Origin: Gillisella vitis
GTDB lineage: Bacteria; Pseudomonadota; Alphaproteobacteria; Rhizobiales; Rhizobiaceae
Assembly: GCF_021559775.1 (NCBI RefSeq)
Contig: NZ_CP056051.1
Location: 1-64,000 of the forward strand
Reading direction: 5' to 3'
Length of the DNA stretch: 64,000 nucleotides
Both the position numbers and the translations under genes were made by a program. Below, in pieces: positions 1-8,485 of the stretch (positions are counted from its first letter, which is position 1; every line of letters begins with the position of its first letter). The notes beneath the pieces were generated by a model. It was not told where the DNA came from and made no database searches. It saw only the letters and a list, made by a program, of their open reading frames with translations.

Positions 1-1116
1 ATGCTGCGCAGCCAACAATATCCGCCGGACGCCAAGAAGGGATTGCGGAAGTTTCAGTTGGGAGAAGTCGCGGACTTCATCGGAGTTACCCAGAGCCATA
101 TTCGGCAGATCCACTTGGAGGGTAAAGGTCCGGAGGTCGAGTCGATAGGTGGCCGTCGCTATTACACGGCTGATCAGATGTTGGAGCTTCGAAATTATCT
201 TGAAGCCAATAAAAAATCCGACAAGCGGTATTACATTCCTCGGCGTCGTGAAGGCGAACCGATGCAGGTCGTGTCGGTGGTAAATTTCAAGGGTGGAAGT
301 GGAAAGACTACGACCGCTGCGCACCTTGCTCAATATCTCGCCCTCACCGGCCATCGCGTACTTGCGGTCGATCTCGATCCACAGGCGTCTCTAACGTCCC
401 TGTTCGGAATTCAGCCTGAACTTGACGACACCGCATCTCTGTACGAGGCGCTTCGGTTCGATGACGAGCAAAAATTCATCTCTGAAGTCATCCAGCCCAC
501 CAACATTCCCTGCCTTGATGTGATTCCAGCAAATCTGGTCCTGCAGGAGTATGAGTATGATGTTCCCCTGGCAATCTCCTCCAAAAAAGGAGAGGACGGC
601 CGGTTGTTCTACATGCGGATTTTCAACGCGCTGAAGCAGGTTGACGACAGATACGACGTTGTCGTTATCGATTGCCCCCCACAACTCGGGTACCTGACGA
701 TCACCGCGCTTATGGCCTCGACTGGCATTCTTATCACTATCCATCCCCAGATGCTGGATATCATGTCGATGAGCCAATTCCTGATGATGTTGGGAGGTAT
801 AATGGGGCCGGTCGCAGAGGCCGGTGCGGAGATGCGTGTCGAATGGTTCCGCTATCTCGTAACTCGCTTCGAGCCGACGGACATCCCGCAAGCACAGATG
901 GTCGGGTTTATGCAATCGATGTTTGCCCAGCAAATGTTGCGAAATCACGTTCTCAAATCGACGGCCATTTCAGATGCTTCGATAAAGAAGCAAACTTTGT
1001 ACGAGGTAGAGCGAGGCGATTTCGTCCGTTCTACCTATGACCGGGCGATGGAGAGCCTGAACGCAGCCAATGGCGAAATCATGGAACTAATCCACGGCGC
1101 ATGGGGGCGGAAATGA
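1..1116 (+). CDS. repA: RepA, plasmid partitioning ParA-type ATPase (5' end missing)
   Basis: ParA-family ATPase of a repABC replicon; with RepB it segregates the plasmid and represses the operon. The visible 371 residues carry a MerR-like helix-turn-helix region (about 15-65) and a deviant Walker A box, KGGSGKTT at 97-104, followed by the ParA signature DLDPQASLT. The first base of the window is an ATG, but RepA proteins are usually about 400 residues with some 30 residues ahead of this point. I infer that the true start lies upstream and this Met is internal. repB follows 84 bp downstream on the same strand. Confidence 0.93.
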   Translation: MLRSQQYPPDAKKGLRKFQLGEVADFIGVTQSHIRQIHLEGKGPEVESIGGRRYYTADQMLELRNYLEANKKSDKRYYIPRRREGEPMQVVSVVNFKGGSGKTTTAAHLAQYLALTGHRVLAVDLDPQASLTSLFGIQPELDDTASLYEALRFDDEQKFISEVIQPTNIPCLDVIPANLVLQEYEYDVPLAISSKKGEDGRLFYMRIFNALKQVDDRYDVVVIDCPPQLGYLTITALMASTGILITIHPQMLDIMSMSQFLMMLGGIMGPVAEAGAEMRVEWFRYLVTRFEPTDIPQAQMVGFMQSMFAQQMLRNHVLKSTAISDASIKKQTLYEVERGDFVRSTYDRAMESLNAANGEIMELIHGAWGRK

Positions 1117-1121
1117 GACAC

Positions 1122-1138
1122 TTGTCAGCCGTTTTTTT
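1122..1138 (+). repeat. 17-bp direct repeat, copy 1, repA-repB gap
   Basis: TTGTCAGCCGTTTTTTT lies just after the repA stop and recurs exactly at 3665-3681 after repC. The next ~45 bp are also related between the sites (both contain CTTGTCG, one base, CGTTGA). It may be a centromere-like, operator or terminator element of the replicon; function not established. Confidence 0.75.
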
Positions 1139-1200
1139 GCGGGATTTAATGAACTATATCAAGTCCTTGTCGACGTTGAAAGCGAGTGCGGAGGCCGGCT

Positions 1201-2196
1201 ATGGCACGTGAAAATCCTTTTTCTAAATTGGACATGGCTTCCATCGCGTCGAACCAGACACCGACAAAGCCTGGCTACGGTATGACGGGGGCAGCCAAGA
1301 CCGTCGTCCGGTCCATCGAGGATCTGGCTGAGAACACAAAGAAGCTGATGGAAGGCGAGGTGATCGTGGATCTGGATCCGCGGTTGATTGACGTTTCCTT
1401 TCTCGCCGATCGCCTTTCCGACGATGGCGAAGAGTACCAGGAGCTGAAGCAGGCGATTGCGTCGTCCAGCCAGACGACACCGATTCTGGTCCGACCCAGT
1501 TCGTCGGATAGTCAACGCTTCATGGTCGTCTTCGGTCACCGCCGTCTCAAAGTCGCCAAAGAGCTTGGAATTCCGGTCAAGGCAGTTGTCAAGAAGCTGG
1601 ATGACATCACGTCCGCAATCGCCCAGGGGCAGGAAAATTCCGCACGCTCCAACCTGTCGTTCATAGAGCGTGCGTACTTCGCGCAGAACCTCCTTTCGTC
1701 TGGAATGACGAAGGACGTGGTTCGGTCGTCGCTCGCGATCGATGAGGCGATGCTTTCGAAAATGCTCAGTGTCGTGGAGGCCGTCCCAGCTTCGATCCTT
1801 AAGGTGCTCGGGGCCTCCAAGAAGATTGGGCGCGACCGGTGGCTTAGCCTCCGTCAATTGCTTCTTGCTCCTGCCCTCCTGAAGGTTGCGACGGAGCATG
1901 TCGAAACGGCAGGCTTCGTTGAGCTGACTGAAGACAAGCGGTTCGATGAGCTCCATGACTACCTGAAGCGCTACAAGGCCAAATCGGCTGCAAAGAAGCC
2001 CAAGGCCGGTGCGTCCGGGAGGGATTGGACTTCGAGCGATACGTCACTGAATTTCGTGATGAATGCCAAATCGAAAAAGGTTGCGATCGAGCTTTCGAAT
2101 GTCGAAGCGAAGCCCTTCAGCGAGTGGCTATCAGCCCACATGGATCGTTTGTACGACGAGTACAGAGGATCGAAGCAGGAAAACAACGGAGACTAA
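1201..2196 (+). CDS. repB: RepB, plasmid partitioning ParB-type DNA-binding protein
   Basis: ParB-family centromere-binding partner of RepA. The 331-residue protein has an N-terminal lead ending in MTGAAKTVVRSI, typical of RepB. A ParB/Srx nuclease-like fold includes GHRRLKVAKELGIPV, followed by the helix-turn-helix core (about residues 150-200). I chose ATG 1201 over an in-frame GTG at 1186 because a GGAGG motif ends about 7 bases ahead of the ATG and would lie inside the longer reading frame. Length matches the family. It sits between repA and repC in canonical order, co-transcribed with them. Confidence 0.95.
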   Translation: MARENPFSKLDMASIASNQTPTKPGYGMTGAAKTVVRSIEDLAENTKKLMEGEVIVDLDPRLIDVSFLADRLSDDGEEYQELKQAIASSSQTTPILVRPSSSDSQRFMVVFGHRRLKVAKELGIPVKAVVKKLDDITSAIAQGQENSARSNLSFIERAYFAQNLLSSGMTKDVVRSSLAIDEAMLSKMLSVVEAVPASILKVLGASKKIGRDRWLSLRQLLLAPALLKVATEHVETAGFVELTEDKRFDELHDYLKRYKAKSAAKKPKAGASGRDWTSSDTSLNFVMNAKSKKVAIELSNVEAKPFSEWLSAHMDRLYDEYRGSKQENNGD

Positions 2197-2203
2197 ACCG
2201 CAA

Positions 2204-2257
2204 AAGAAAAAGGCCCCCAAACGGTAAACCGTGGAAGCCTCTCTCGTATCTCTCGCA
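2204..2257 (-). ncRNA. Antisense counter-transcribed RNA (incompatibility RNA) in the repB-repC gap
   Basis: repABC plasmids encode a short antisense RNA here that limits repC expression and sets incompatibility. On the minus strand I see TTGACT (2287-2292), 17 bases, then GATTCT (2264-2269) as a promoter. Next comes a GC-rich hairpin in which GGCTTCC pairs with GGGGGCC, followed by a T run (complement of 2207-2211) as an intrinsic terminator. The predicted transcript is about 54 nt. Start and end are inferred from these signals only. Confidence 0.65.
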
Positions 2258-2351
2258 GGATTGAGAATCGCATTTCCCGGAATCACAGTCAAGAGTCTTG
2301 GCACCGATTTGGTGAGCGGATTTCCTTTGCCCGGAGAAAGGTGAGAGAAAA

Positions 2352-3596
2352 ATGCAGACGGGACATGTAACGACGCCCTTTGGGCGGCGGCCGGCGACGC
2401 TTGCCTTGGTGAAAGGGCAACTGGCTGTCGCGGCATCAACACCGGGCACGCGAGTCGAAAAGTGGAAAGTATTTCGCGATGTGTGCGAGACGAGAGAGCG
2501 CTTCGGTTTGCAAGACAGAGCGCTTGCCGTTCTCGATGCCCTTTTGACATTCTACCCCGATGCACAGCTCGACGCTGAAAACGGGCTTGTTGTATTTCCA
2601 TCCAATGCGCAGCTATCCGTCCGCGCTCATGGGATCACGGAAAGTACACTGCGCCGCCAGCTCGGCGCACTTGTGGATGCAGGACTTATCCAGCGTCGTG
2701 ATAGTCCGAACGGGAAGCGATACGCACATCGCAGTCGAGACGGTGAAATCGAGCAGGCTTACGGCTTCGATCTGAGCCCGCTGCTTACGCGTGCCGCCGA
2801 GCTTGCCTTGCTGGCTCAGGATGTCGCCGCGGAGCGCATGCGTTTTCGCCGGGCGAAGGAAGCACTCACGATCTGCCGCCGAGATGTCCGTAAGCTGATT
2901 ACAGCCGCGATGGAGGAAGGCGCTCCAGGCAATTGGGCGCATGTTGAAACAATATACGTTGGAATTCTCAGGCGGCATCCTCGCTACCCGGACAGAAACC
3001 AGGTCGAAACAACACTCGATGAGATGGAGCTCTTGCGTGCGGAGATCCTCAACCTCCTGGAAATGCAGTCAGAAACTAAAGATATGCACGGCAATGCCAG
3101 TCTGGATGACCGTCACATACAGAATTCAAATACCGAATCTATAAATGAACTTGAACCGCGCTCTGACAACGAGCAGGGCGAAAGCGTGCCGGACGAGCCG
3201 CACGCAAAGAGTGTGACGTCCGGAAAGACAAAGGCAAAGCTCGAACAAATCAAAGCGTTCCCGCTGGGAATGGTCCTTCGAGCTTGCCCGCAGATTGCTG
3301 ATTATGGGCCGGGCGGCGGCATCGCCCATTGGCGCGAGCTCATGACCGCGGCTGTAGTGATCCGCTCGATGTTGGGTGTCAGCCCGTCAGCCTATGAGGA
3401 GGCCTGCAATGCGATGGGGCCAGAAAATGCCGCGGTGGCTATGGCATGCATTCTCGAGCGATCAAACTTCATAAACTCGGCCGGCGGCTATCTGCGCGAC
3501 CTGACGAAGCGCTCGGAGCGTGGAGAATTTTCGTTGGGTCCTATGCTGATTGCCCTGCTTAAGGTCAACGGAGAGACCGCACGTCGCGTCGGCTGA
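2352..3596 (+). CDS. repC: RepC, replication initiator
   Basis: Replication initiator of repABC plasmids, 414 residues, the usual length. The N-terminal winged-helix DNA-binding half contains the family signature VFRDVCETRERFGLQDRALA and the segment LTFYP. The C-terminal domain follows a variable linker (about residues 240-290). In this family the origin of replication lies within repC; the AT-rich stretch near 3110-3150, which encodes the linker, is the obvious candidate here. Upstream GAGAAAGGTGAGAG precedes the ATG. Reading frame intact. Confidence 0.95.
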   Translation: MQTGHVTTPFGRRPATLALVKGQLAVAASTPGTRVEKWKVFRDVCETRERFGLQDRALAVLDALLTFYPDAQLDAENGLVVFPSNAQLSVRAHGITESTLRRQLGALVDAGLIQRRDSPNGKRYAHRSRDGEIEQAYGFDLSPLLTRAAELALLAQDVAAERMRFRRAKEALTICRRDVRKLITAAMEEGAPGNWAHVETIYVGILRRHPRYPDRNQVETTLDEMELLRAEILNLLEMQSETKDMHGNASLDDRHIQNSNTESINELEPRSDNEQGESVPDEPHAKSVTSGKTKAKLEQIKAFPLGMVLRACPQIADYGPGGGIAHWRELMTAAVVIRSMLGVSPSAYEEACNAMGPENAAVAMACILERSNFINSAGGYLRDLTKRSERGEFSLGPMLIALLKVNGETARRVG

Positions 3597-3664
3597 GGCT
3601 GGAGCTTAGCGAATCCAGGGCAGGAGGAACGTCCAGAAGCCCATGCGACGCTGGATTTGAAAAA

Positions 3665-3681
3665 TTGTCAGCCGTTTTTTT
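3665..3681 (+). repeat. 17-bp direct repeat, copy 2, downstream of repC
   Basis: Exact second copy of the 17-mer found at 1122-1138, in the same orientation relative to the rep genes, again followed by a CTTGTCG/CGTTGA-containing stretch. Confidence 0.75.
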
Positions 3682-3833
3682 CGGTTGATTTCTGATAAGA
3701 TTCAATAGCTTGTCGTCGTTGATAATGCGATGGGTTGGAACCTCACAGCCTATTATGTGGGGTTTGAGCGTAACATCTGATGGTTTCGCGCGGGCTCTTG
3801 CCTGGTAATAAGCAATGTTGGGAGAGCAATTCG

Positions 3834-5126
3834 ATGTGGAAAGCGAAGCGCAAGCTTTTAAATGTTGAACAAGTGAGCCCACATCCAGCAGGCCCGTCTC
3901 GTCTCATCCGTGGCCGGGCTCCTGGCAGTACGGAATTGTCTTTTACGCCGGCAGAGCTTTTCGGAGCTATGGCTCAATGCTCCAGTCGCGCGCGAATGGA
4001 CCAACGAGCGGCGAGGGCGCAGGTTGCTTTTTGCAAGCATTTAATTGCTCAGCACGTCGATGACGCCAATGATCGTTTTGCGCTGCTAAATTCCGCGCGC
4101 GATTTGAAAGACTATGTACGGAAGGCGATGACAGGACTGGTCGGTGATGGGATAGCCTACCTTCAAATGGTGCGCGATGGTTACCGGTGGGTCGATCATT
4201 TCGAGAGCCACGTCGTACATGGAAAAAAGCCGACTGGGCGATCGCCAGACTTTATCTTCAGCCGAACCAATGACCTGTACGTAGCACTTGCGGAATCGAA
4301 GGCCACTAAAGGCACGTCAAAGGGAGCCTTCAATGAACGGGTTGCAGATGGCTATAAGGGCCAAATTGAACCCTATCTCGGCCGCAAAATTGGCAGCTGG
4401 ATTGCTTCGCATGGGTATTCGGTCGGTACCTGGATGACATCGTTGAAGCGAGCGGAGATGTTTGTCCATCACACGGCGCTACCGGATCCAGTAGATCCCG
4501 ATGGTCTAGACCCAGAGGAGGCCTCTGACCCGACCGGCGTTCGGTTCGGCAGCTATTGCGGTGTGATTACACTTCTTTTTGGTCCCGAGATCGGCGAGGC
4601 CGCACGTTCTCGCCTGTGGAACCCATCCGAGCAGACCTTCTCGACGGTTGAATGGCTCGGTCGCACGTGGATTCTAGGCGAAGAAGTTGATGCTGAGGCA
4701 ATTGTGACCGGTCGTCATGGGAAGGTTGTCTTTAAGGGGACATGGTCTCACTGGTTCAATGGACTGGCGATCGACCTAGAAACCGCCCGGAGGGTTTTTG
4801 CCTATATCGAGGCAGAAGAACCTGAAGGCCGAATGTTGGAAAATATTCCTGAGTTTGGTGCAGACCTAATTGAGGCAGCAAAGGAATCGGGTGGGGCAAT
4901 TTTTCCAGACGGATTTGCGGTTCTGGGCCGAGAAAATGATCTGAAAGAAGTTCAACTGGACGCGATACCTCCGAAAGCGGCAGCTTCCACTGTTGTAAAA
5001 GACGACGATATCGAGATTGCTGAAGCCATCGTCGAGCGGCTTAGCTATCGAGAGGCAGAAAATGAGGAGACACAGGAGGAGGAGTTGGAGCGGCCTCAAG
5101 CTCTGATTTTCGTCACGAGAGAGTAG
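3834..5126 (+). CDS. Unrecognised protein with a PD-(D/E)XK-like nuclease motif
   Basis: I do not recognise the family. The 430-residue soluble protein has SPDFIF followed 15 residues later by ALAESKA. Asp139 with Glu154 and Lys156 (numbered from this start) fits the PD-(D/E)XK nuclease motif D...ExK. The C-terminal tail is very acidic (runs of Glu before ERPQALIF). I prefer ATG 3834, with GGGAGAG seven bases ahead, to ATG 3780. No signal peptide or membrane segment. It is the first gene after repC and convergent with a HEPN-like gene. The nuclease function is inferred from the motif alone; a restriction or DNA-repair role is possible. Confidence 0.6.
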   Translation: MWKAKRKLLNVEQVSPHPAGPSRLIRGRAPGSTELSFTPAELFGAMAQCSSRARMDQRAARAQVAFCKHLIAQHVDDANDRFALLNSARDLKDYVRKAMTGLVGDGIAYLQMVRDGYRWVDHFESHVVHGKKPTGRSPDFIFSRTNDLYVALAESKATKGTSKGAFNERVADGYKGQIEPYLGRKIGSWIASHGYSVGTWMTSLKRAEMFVHHTALPDPVDPDGLDPEEASDPTGVRFGSYCGVITLLFGPEIGEAARSRLWNPSEQTFSTVEWLGRTWILGEEVDAEAIVTGRHGKVVFKGTWSHWFNGLAIDLETARRVFAYIEAEEPEGRMLENIPEFGADLIEAAKESGGAIFPDGFAVLGRENDLKEVQLDAIPPKAAASTVVKDDDIEIAEAIVERLSYREAENEETQEEELERPQALIFVTRE

Positions 5127-5163
5127 TGCCCGAGTTGGTTTACCCTCGATGGCTCGTACTGCG

Positions 5164-6051
5164 TCAGTTTCCTTCGTGAGAGGCGTCGTTAGGCGCATGC
5201 TGCTTTCGGAGAAAGGTCTGGGAGATACGGCCGATCTTGACCATCTGCCCTAGGTCCTGCGGTAGAGTAGGGTAGATGTCGTTTATCTCCTCTCCAGGAT
5301 CATGGACGAAGATGGGAACGAAAATGCCGACCCGCTCGCGCTTGCGCTGCAAATTGTGCATCTTGTCGAAATCCTGCTCGCGAAGGGCTGTCGAAATCTG
5401 TTGGTCGAGATCCCGAAGAGTCTCTGTCGCCTCCCGGTCATATCCGGCAGGCGGGACATAAAGGGGCATTCGGTGGGCCGCCGGGTTCCTTCGCTTTTTC
5501 ACGTCGGTTTCCCAGGTCGCGAATGATCTTAGAGTGGCCGCCACGTTCGACAGAGCCGGGTCGGCGGCAAACATGGGCTTGAAAAGGCTAACGGAAAGCG
5601 GCTTTGCGGCTTGAGTTGCGACGCTGCCCACCTGATGGACGATCGTCCACGCATAGTTATCGAGGAGGCCAAGGATGTTGACGTATATTGCGTTTAGGTC
5701 GCGACAAACCTCGTCAGACTGATCCATTGTCAGGGGGACTGTACGGTCCGGCATGATGATACTTTGGAGGTTGCGAAAAGAAGATATCATCATTCTTAGT
5801 CGGCGAAGTACGCCGAAACGCATGAAGTAGTCGGCCGTCTGTGTGAGGACACCGAGTTCGACCAATACTGCCGCATCACCCAAGAGCTGGTTCAATGCGT
5901 TGTTGACGCTGTAGATGTGGTTTTCCCGCGCCTGATTATCGAAGTACTGGTCGTTTGCGGCATTTTTTCCCCTGATGAATAACCTCTCGGCCTGCGCTTC
6001 ATGGAGGGAAAACTCCACTTCGCGAAATCCATACTCGTCATCAAATCCCAT
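5164..6051 (-). CDS. Unrecognised protein with a HEPN-like RNPAAH motif
   Basis: A 295-residue, mostly helical protein of unknown family. Residues 188-193 read RNPAAH, matching the R-x4-H motif of HEPN domains, many of which are RNases in toxin-antitoxin and antiphage systems. It follows a long helical region with DNYAWTIVHQ (about 131-140), the layout expected of HEPN helices. No membrane segment or signal peptide. It is convergent with the upstream nuclease-like gene (38 bp between stops) and divergent from the next one (157 bp between starts). The assignment rests on motif and helical character only. Confidence 0.55.
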   Translation of the reverse strand: MGFDDEYGFREVEFSLHEAQAERLFIRGKNAANDQYFDNQARENHIYSVNNALNQLLGDAAVLVELGVLTQTADYFMRFGVLRRLRMMISSFRNLQSIIMPDRTVPLTMDQSDEVCRDLNAIYVNILGLLDNYAWTIVHQVGSVATQAAKPLSVSLFKPMFAADPALSNVAATLRSFATWETDVKKRRNPAAHRMPLYVPPAGYDREATETLRDLDQQISTALREQDFDKMHNLQRKRERVGIFVPIFVHDPGEEINDIYPTLPQDLGQMVKIGRISQTFLRKQHAPNDASHEGN

Positions 6052-6208
6052 GGTCGCTTTTTCCCCAAGCTCACTTCATTGCCGCGACTTTCTTGATCAC
6101 CAACAAGGGGCTGCACAAGCAAACCGGCCGATATTTGTTCGAATTCCTTACCAGTTTCTTGGCGATTTTCAGCTAGATCGATTACAAGTCAAATAGCTGA
6201 GTGTCCGT

Positions 6209-7138
6209 ATGTTCATCACCAACGCATTGTCGCCCGCGGAAACACTGGCGGAAATTCTTCAAAAGAACTCGTCTATAATTGCTGACACGGATTGGTTTAA
6301 AACCAAAAAGCACGATGCGGACTTATGTCCGATGTTTGAATCCCTCGGCGTTGAAATCCTGCAGTCTTACAAAGCTTATCGCGCCGGCTGCCACGACATT
6401 CAGGGTATGCGCGACGACGGCGTCGATATCCTGTTGAAATATGATTCCGAGGACGGAGCCACAAAGATCGGGCTCCAGATCAAGAGCTACCCGGAGTTCC
6501 AAGACTGGGTGGCGAAGGAAGACAAGACTTTCATGAAGACGCTGAAATCGCAATATACGGAAGCAATGCAAAACGTGGGTGTTGAGCATTATTTCCTCAT
6601 CCTCTGTACTGACGCTCACGAGCATCGCAAACAGATTCGAATGATTTCTGCAGAGCTAAAGAATTTTGCCAACTTGACGATCGTGAAACCGGTGCAGGTC
6701 CGTGGTTTCACCCTTCTGTCGCATTGGGAGCTTCAGGCGACTGTTACGCGCCTCCTCTGCCAAGACGACCCTGTCCTGAATGCAGCGCGAGAATGTTTCT
6801 CGGACCTGGCCACTCTCGACGACTACATGACGCTAGACCTGCTCTGCAGGGCATTCGGTGGCGCGAATGAACCGATTGATAACGGTGATCTCGAGGATAT
6901 AGCGGAGCAGTGGACCGAGCTTGCGGGTGGGGCTCGCGATATGGATGAGGTCGCCGACGCTCTTGGCTTTATGGAAAGCTCTGGTTACCTCCGCTACGTA
7001 GGCGAAAGGTATGTAATCGTTCCAGAGGAGTTTCCTAACGCCCTTTGCGCTATCTACTTTGATTTACGGGCCCGCAACGGCCTGGCCGCAGACGATGCAC
7101 TGGCGTACCTCGTTCCGTTGTTGCTCAACATTCCATGA
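6209..7138 (+). CDS. Unrecognised protein with an Mrr/restriction-like endonuclease motif
   Basis: A 309-residue protein of unknown family. DDGVDILL (Asp70/Asp73) followed by GLQIKS (Gln90-x-Lys92) resembles the D...QxK active site of Mrr-type PD-(D/E)XK endonucleases. The N-terminal half (about 40-190) alternates strand- and helix-like stretches as such folds do. The C-terminal half looks like a winged-helix or helical domain (about 200-300) with repeated acidic turns. Start at ATG 6209; divergent from the HEPN-like gene. With its two neighbours it forms a compact three-gene block between repC and a tyrosine recombinase. Confidence 0.55.
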   Translation: MFITNALSPAETLAEILQKNSSIIADTDWFKTKKHDADLCPMFESLGVEILQSYKAYRAGCHDIQGMRDDGVDILLKYDSEDGATKIGLQIKSYPEFQDWVAKEDKTFMKTLKSQYTEAMQNVGVEHYFLILCTDAHEHRKQIRMISAELKNFANLTIVKPVQVRGFTLLSHWELQATVTRLLCQDDPVLNAARECFSDLATLDDYMTLDLLCRAFGGANEPIDNGDLEDIAEQWTELAGGARDMDEVADALGFMESSGYLRYVGERYVIVPEEFPNALCAIYFDLRARNGLAADDALAYLVPLLLNIP

Positions 7139-7224
7139 CCGAGTCACCTTCTGATCGACGCGTCCGATTTCGTATTGGCGCTGAACTCTCATTGTTCGCA
7201 CTGGAGAGGGAGGGGTCGCCTAGG

Positions 7225-8361
7225 CTAAAGCCCTGAAGCCTTCGTTAAATTGACGCGGAAGCGGTCACGCCGCCGCTGATATCTGCGGGTCATCTCCGCG
7301 GACGAGTGTCCCAGCTGTTTCTGCACATACCGTTCGTCGACCTCGGCAGAGGAGGCCAACCCGGCGCGAAGGGAGTGACCGGAGAACTTAAACGCACGTT
7401 CGATTTCGCTGAGATCGCCGCGAACGCCGGCCGCCATCGCGGCCCGCTTAACCAGCCGAGCCACTTCCTTGTCATTCAGCCGTTCTGGCCCAACAGCCTT
7501 CCCTTGCCCCGTGACGCGGCGAAAGAGGGGGCCATGGGCCAGCTTGGCAAACTTGATCCACATCTCGACCGCGGTAACTGGGCAGGTGGCGTCCGACGAA
7601 CCGCGCCCGATCTCAACTTCTCGCCATCCAGTTTTGCCGCGCAGGGTGACGAGCATGCCCTTGTCGAGGATCTCAATCCAGCCTCGGCCGTCTTCGGTCT
7701 GGTCCGGCTTCAGATCAAGGTCAACGATTTCGGAGCGCCGAAGACCGCCGGCAAAGCCGATGAGCAACATTGCCCGATCCCGCAGCCCGCGCAGAGAGCC
7801 GCGATCAAGCGTCTCGACCATGGCGATGATATCCTCTGCCATGACCGCCTCCTTCTGCACCGGAGGCCTGGCATGGCTGTTGCGGATGCCGGCCATGACC
7901 GTTGCAATATGCCGATCCCTGCGATCAAGTTTTTGTCCGCCGCGCTGCGCGTAATTCCAACTGAGTGAAGAGAGGCGCCGCTCGATCGTTGAGACCGAAT
8001 TCGGTTTGCCACTGCGTTCGACATGTCCTGAAGCACAAGCCGTGATGTAAAGACCGACGGTTTGCGGGTGTGGTGGGAGCGGAGCCAGATTGGACCGCCG
8101 GCACCAGGCGGCAAAATGCTTCCAGTCTGACGCGTAAGCCTTGCGGGTATTGGCGGAACTTGCTGCTGCGACATAGCCGCGGGCGCGATCAGCAAGGCTT
8201 GCAAGATGGGCGGGCGTCTGATCCTCGCCGACGAGAGAGGGGAGGGGGCTATCGCCCGACACCTCCGACGCGGAGACATCACGCTCGGCCACCGTGCTGT
8301 GAGACGGCGCTGAGGTCTCCTCGACGTGATTTTCGCTGTTTTGCTTGATGATTTGGGCCAT
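7225..8361 (-). CDS. Tyrosine recombinase / phage-type integrase
   Basis: Site-specific recombinase of the XerC/D-integrase superfamily, 378 residues. A SAM-like N-terminal DNA-binding domain (about 50-165; SANTRKAYASDWKHFAAWC) precedes the catalytic domain. The full active set is visible: Arg208/209 in GLRRSE, Lys243 in RGKTGW, His329-x-x-Arg332 in HSLRAG, His352 in LGHSS and Tyr361. Its start faces a DUF1403-ScpB unit across a 124-bp gap that contains a dif-like palindrome. In rhizobial plasmids these three genes commonly travel together. Likely roles are plasmid multimer resolution or integration of the module. Confidence 0.9.
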   Translation of the reverse strand: MAQIIKQNSENHVEETSAPSHSTVAERDVSASEVSGDSPLPSLVGEDQTPAHLASLADRARGYVAAASSANTRKAYASDWKHFAAWCRRSNLAPLPPHPQTVGLYITACASGHVERSGKPNSVSTIERRLSSLSWNYAQRGGQKLDRRDRHIATVMAGIRNSHARPPVQKEAVMAEDIIAMVETLDRGSLRGLRDRAMLLIGFAGGLRRSEIVDLDLKPDQTEDGRGWIEILDKGMLVTLRGKTGWREVEIGRGSSDATCPVTAVEMWIKFAKLAHGPLFRRVTGQGKAVGPERLNDKEVARLVKRAAMAAGVRGDLSEIERAFKFSGHSLRAGLASSAEVDERYVQKQLGHSSAEMTRRYQRRRDRFRVNLTKASGL

Positions 8362-8379
8362 TTCTCTATAGTGACAAAA

Positions 8380-8408
8380 ACGTCCGATAATGCAAGATTA
8401 TCGGACGT
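8380..8408. promoter_or_regulatory. dif-like inverted repeat ahead of the recombinase gene
   Basis: Perfect inverted repeat: ACGTCCGATAAT and ATTATCGGACGT separated by GCAAG. Read as 11-bp arms ending in TAA and starting with TTA around a 7-bp centre, this matches the architecture of Xer/dif core sites. It lies 18 bp upstream of the recombinase start codon, so it could be the recombinase's own crossover site and/or an operator. Function inferred. Confidence 0.55.
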
Positions 8409-8485
8409 AATAACACGACGACAGACAGTGCGGTTTATGTCGAAAGAAGCGGCTTAAACCGCACACCCGATTTACACTCTGGCGC

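Noticed and set aside
2117..2601. Minus-strand open frames over the start of repC
   Set aside because: Shadow frames of repC and of the antisense RNA region, with no protein-like composition.
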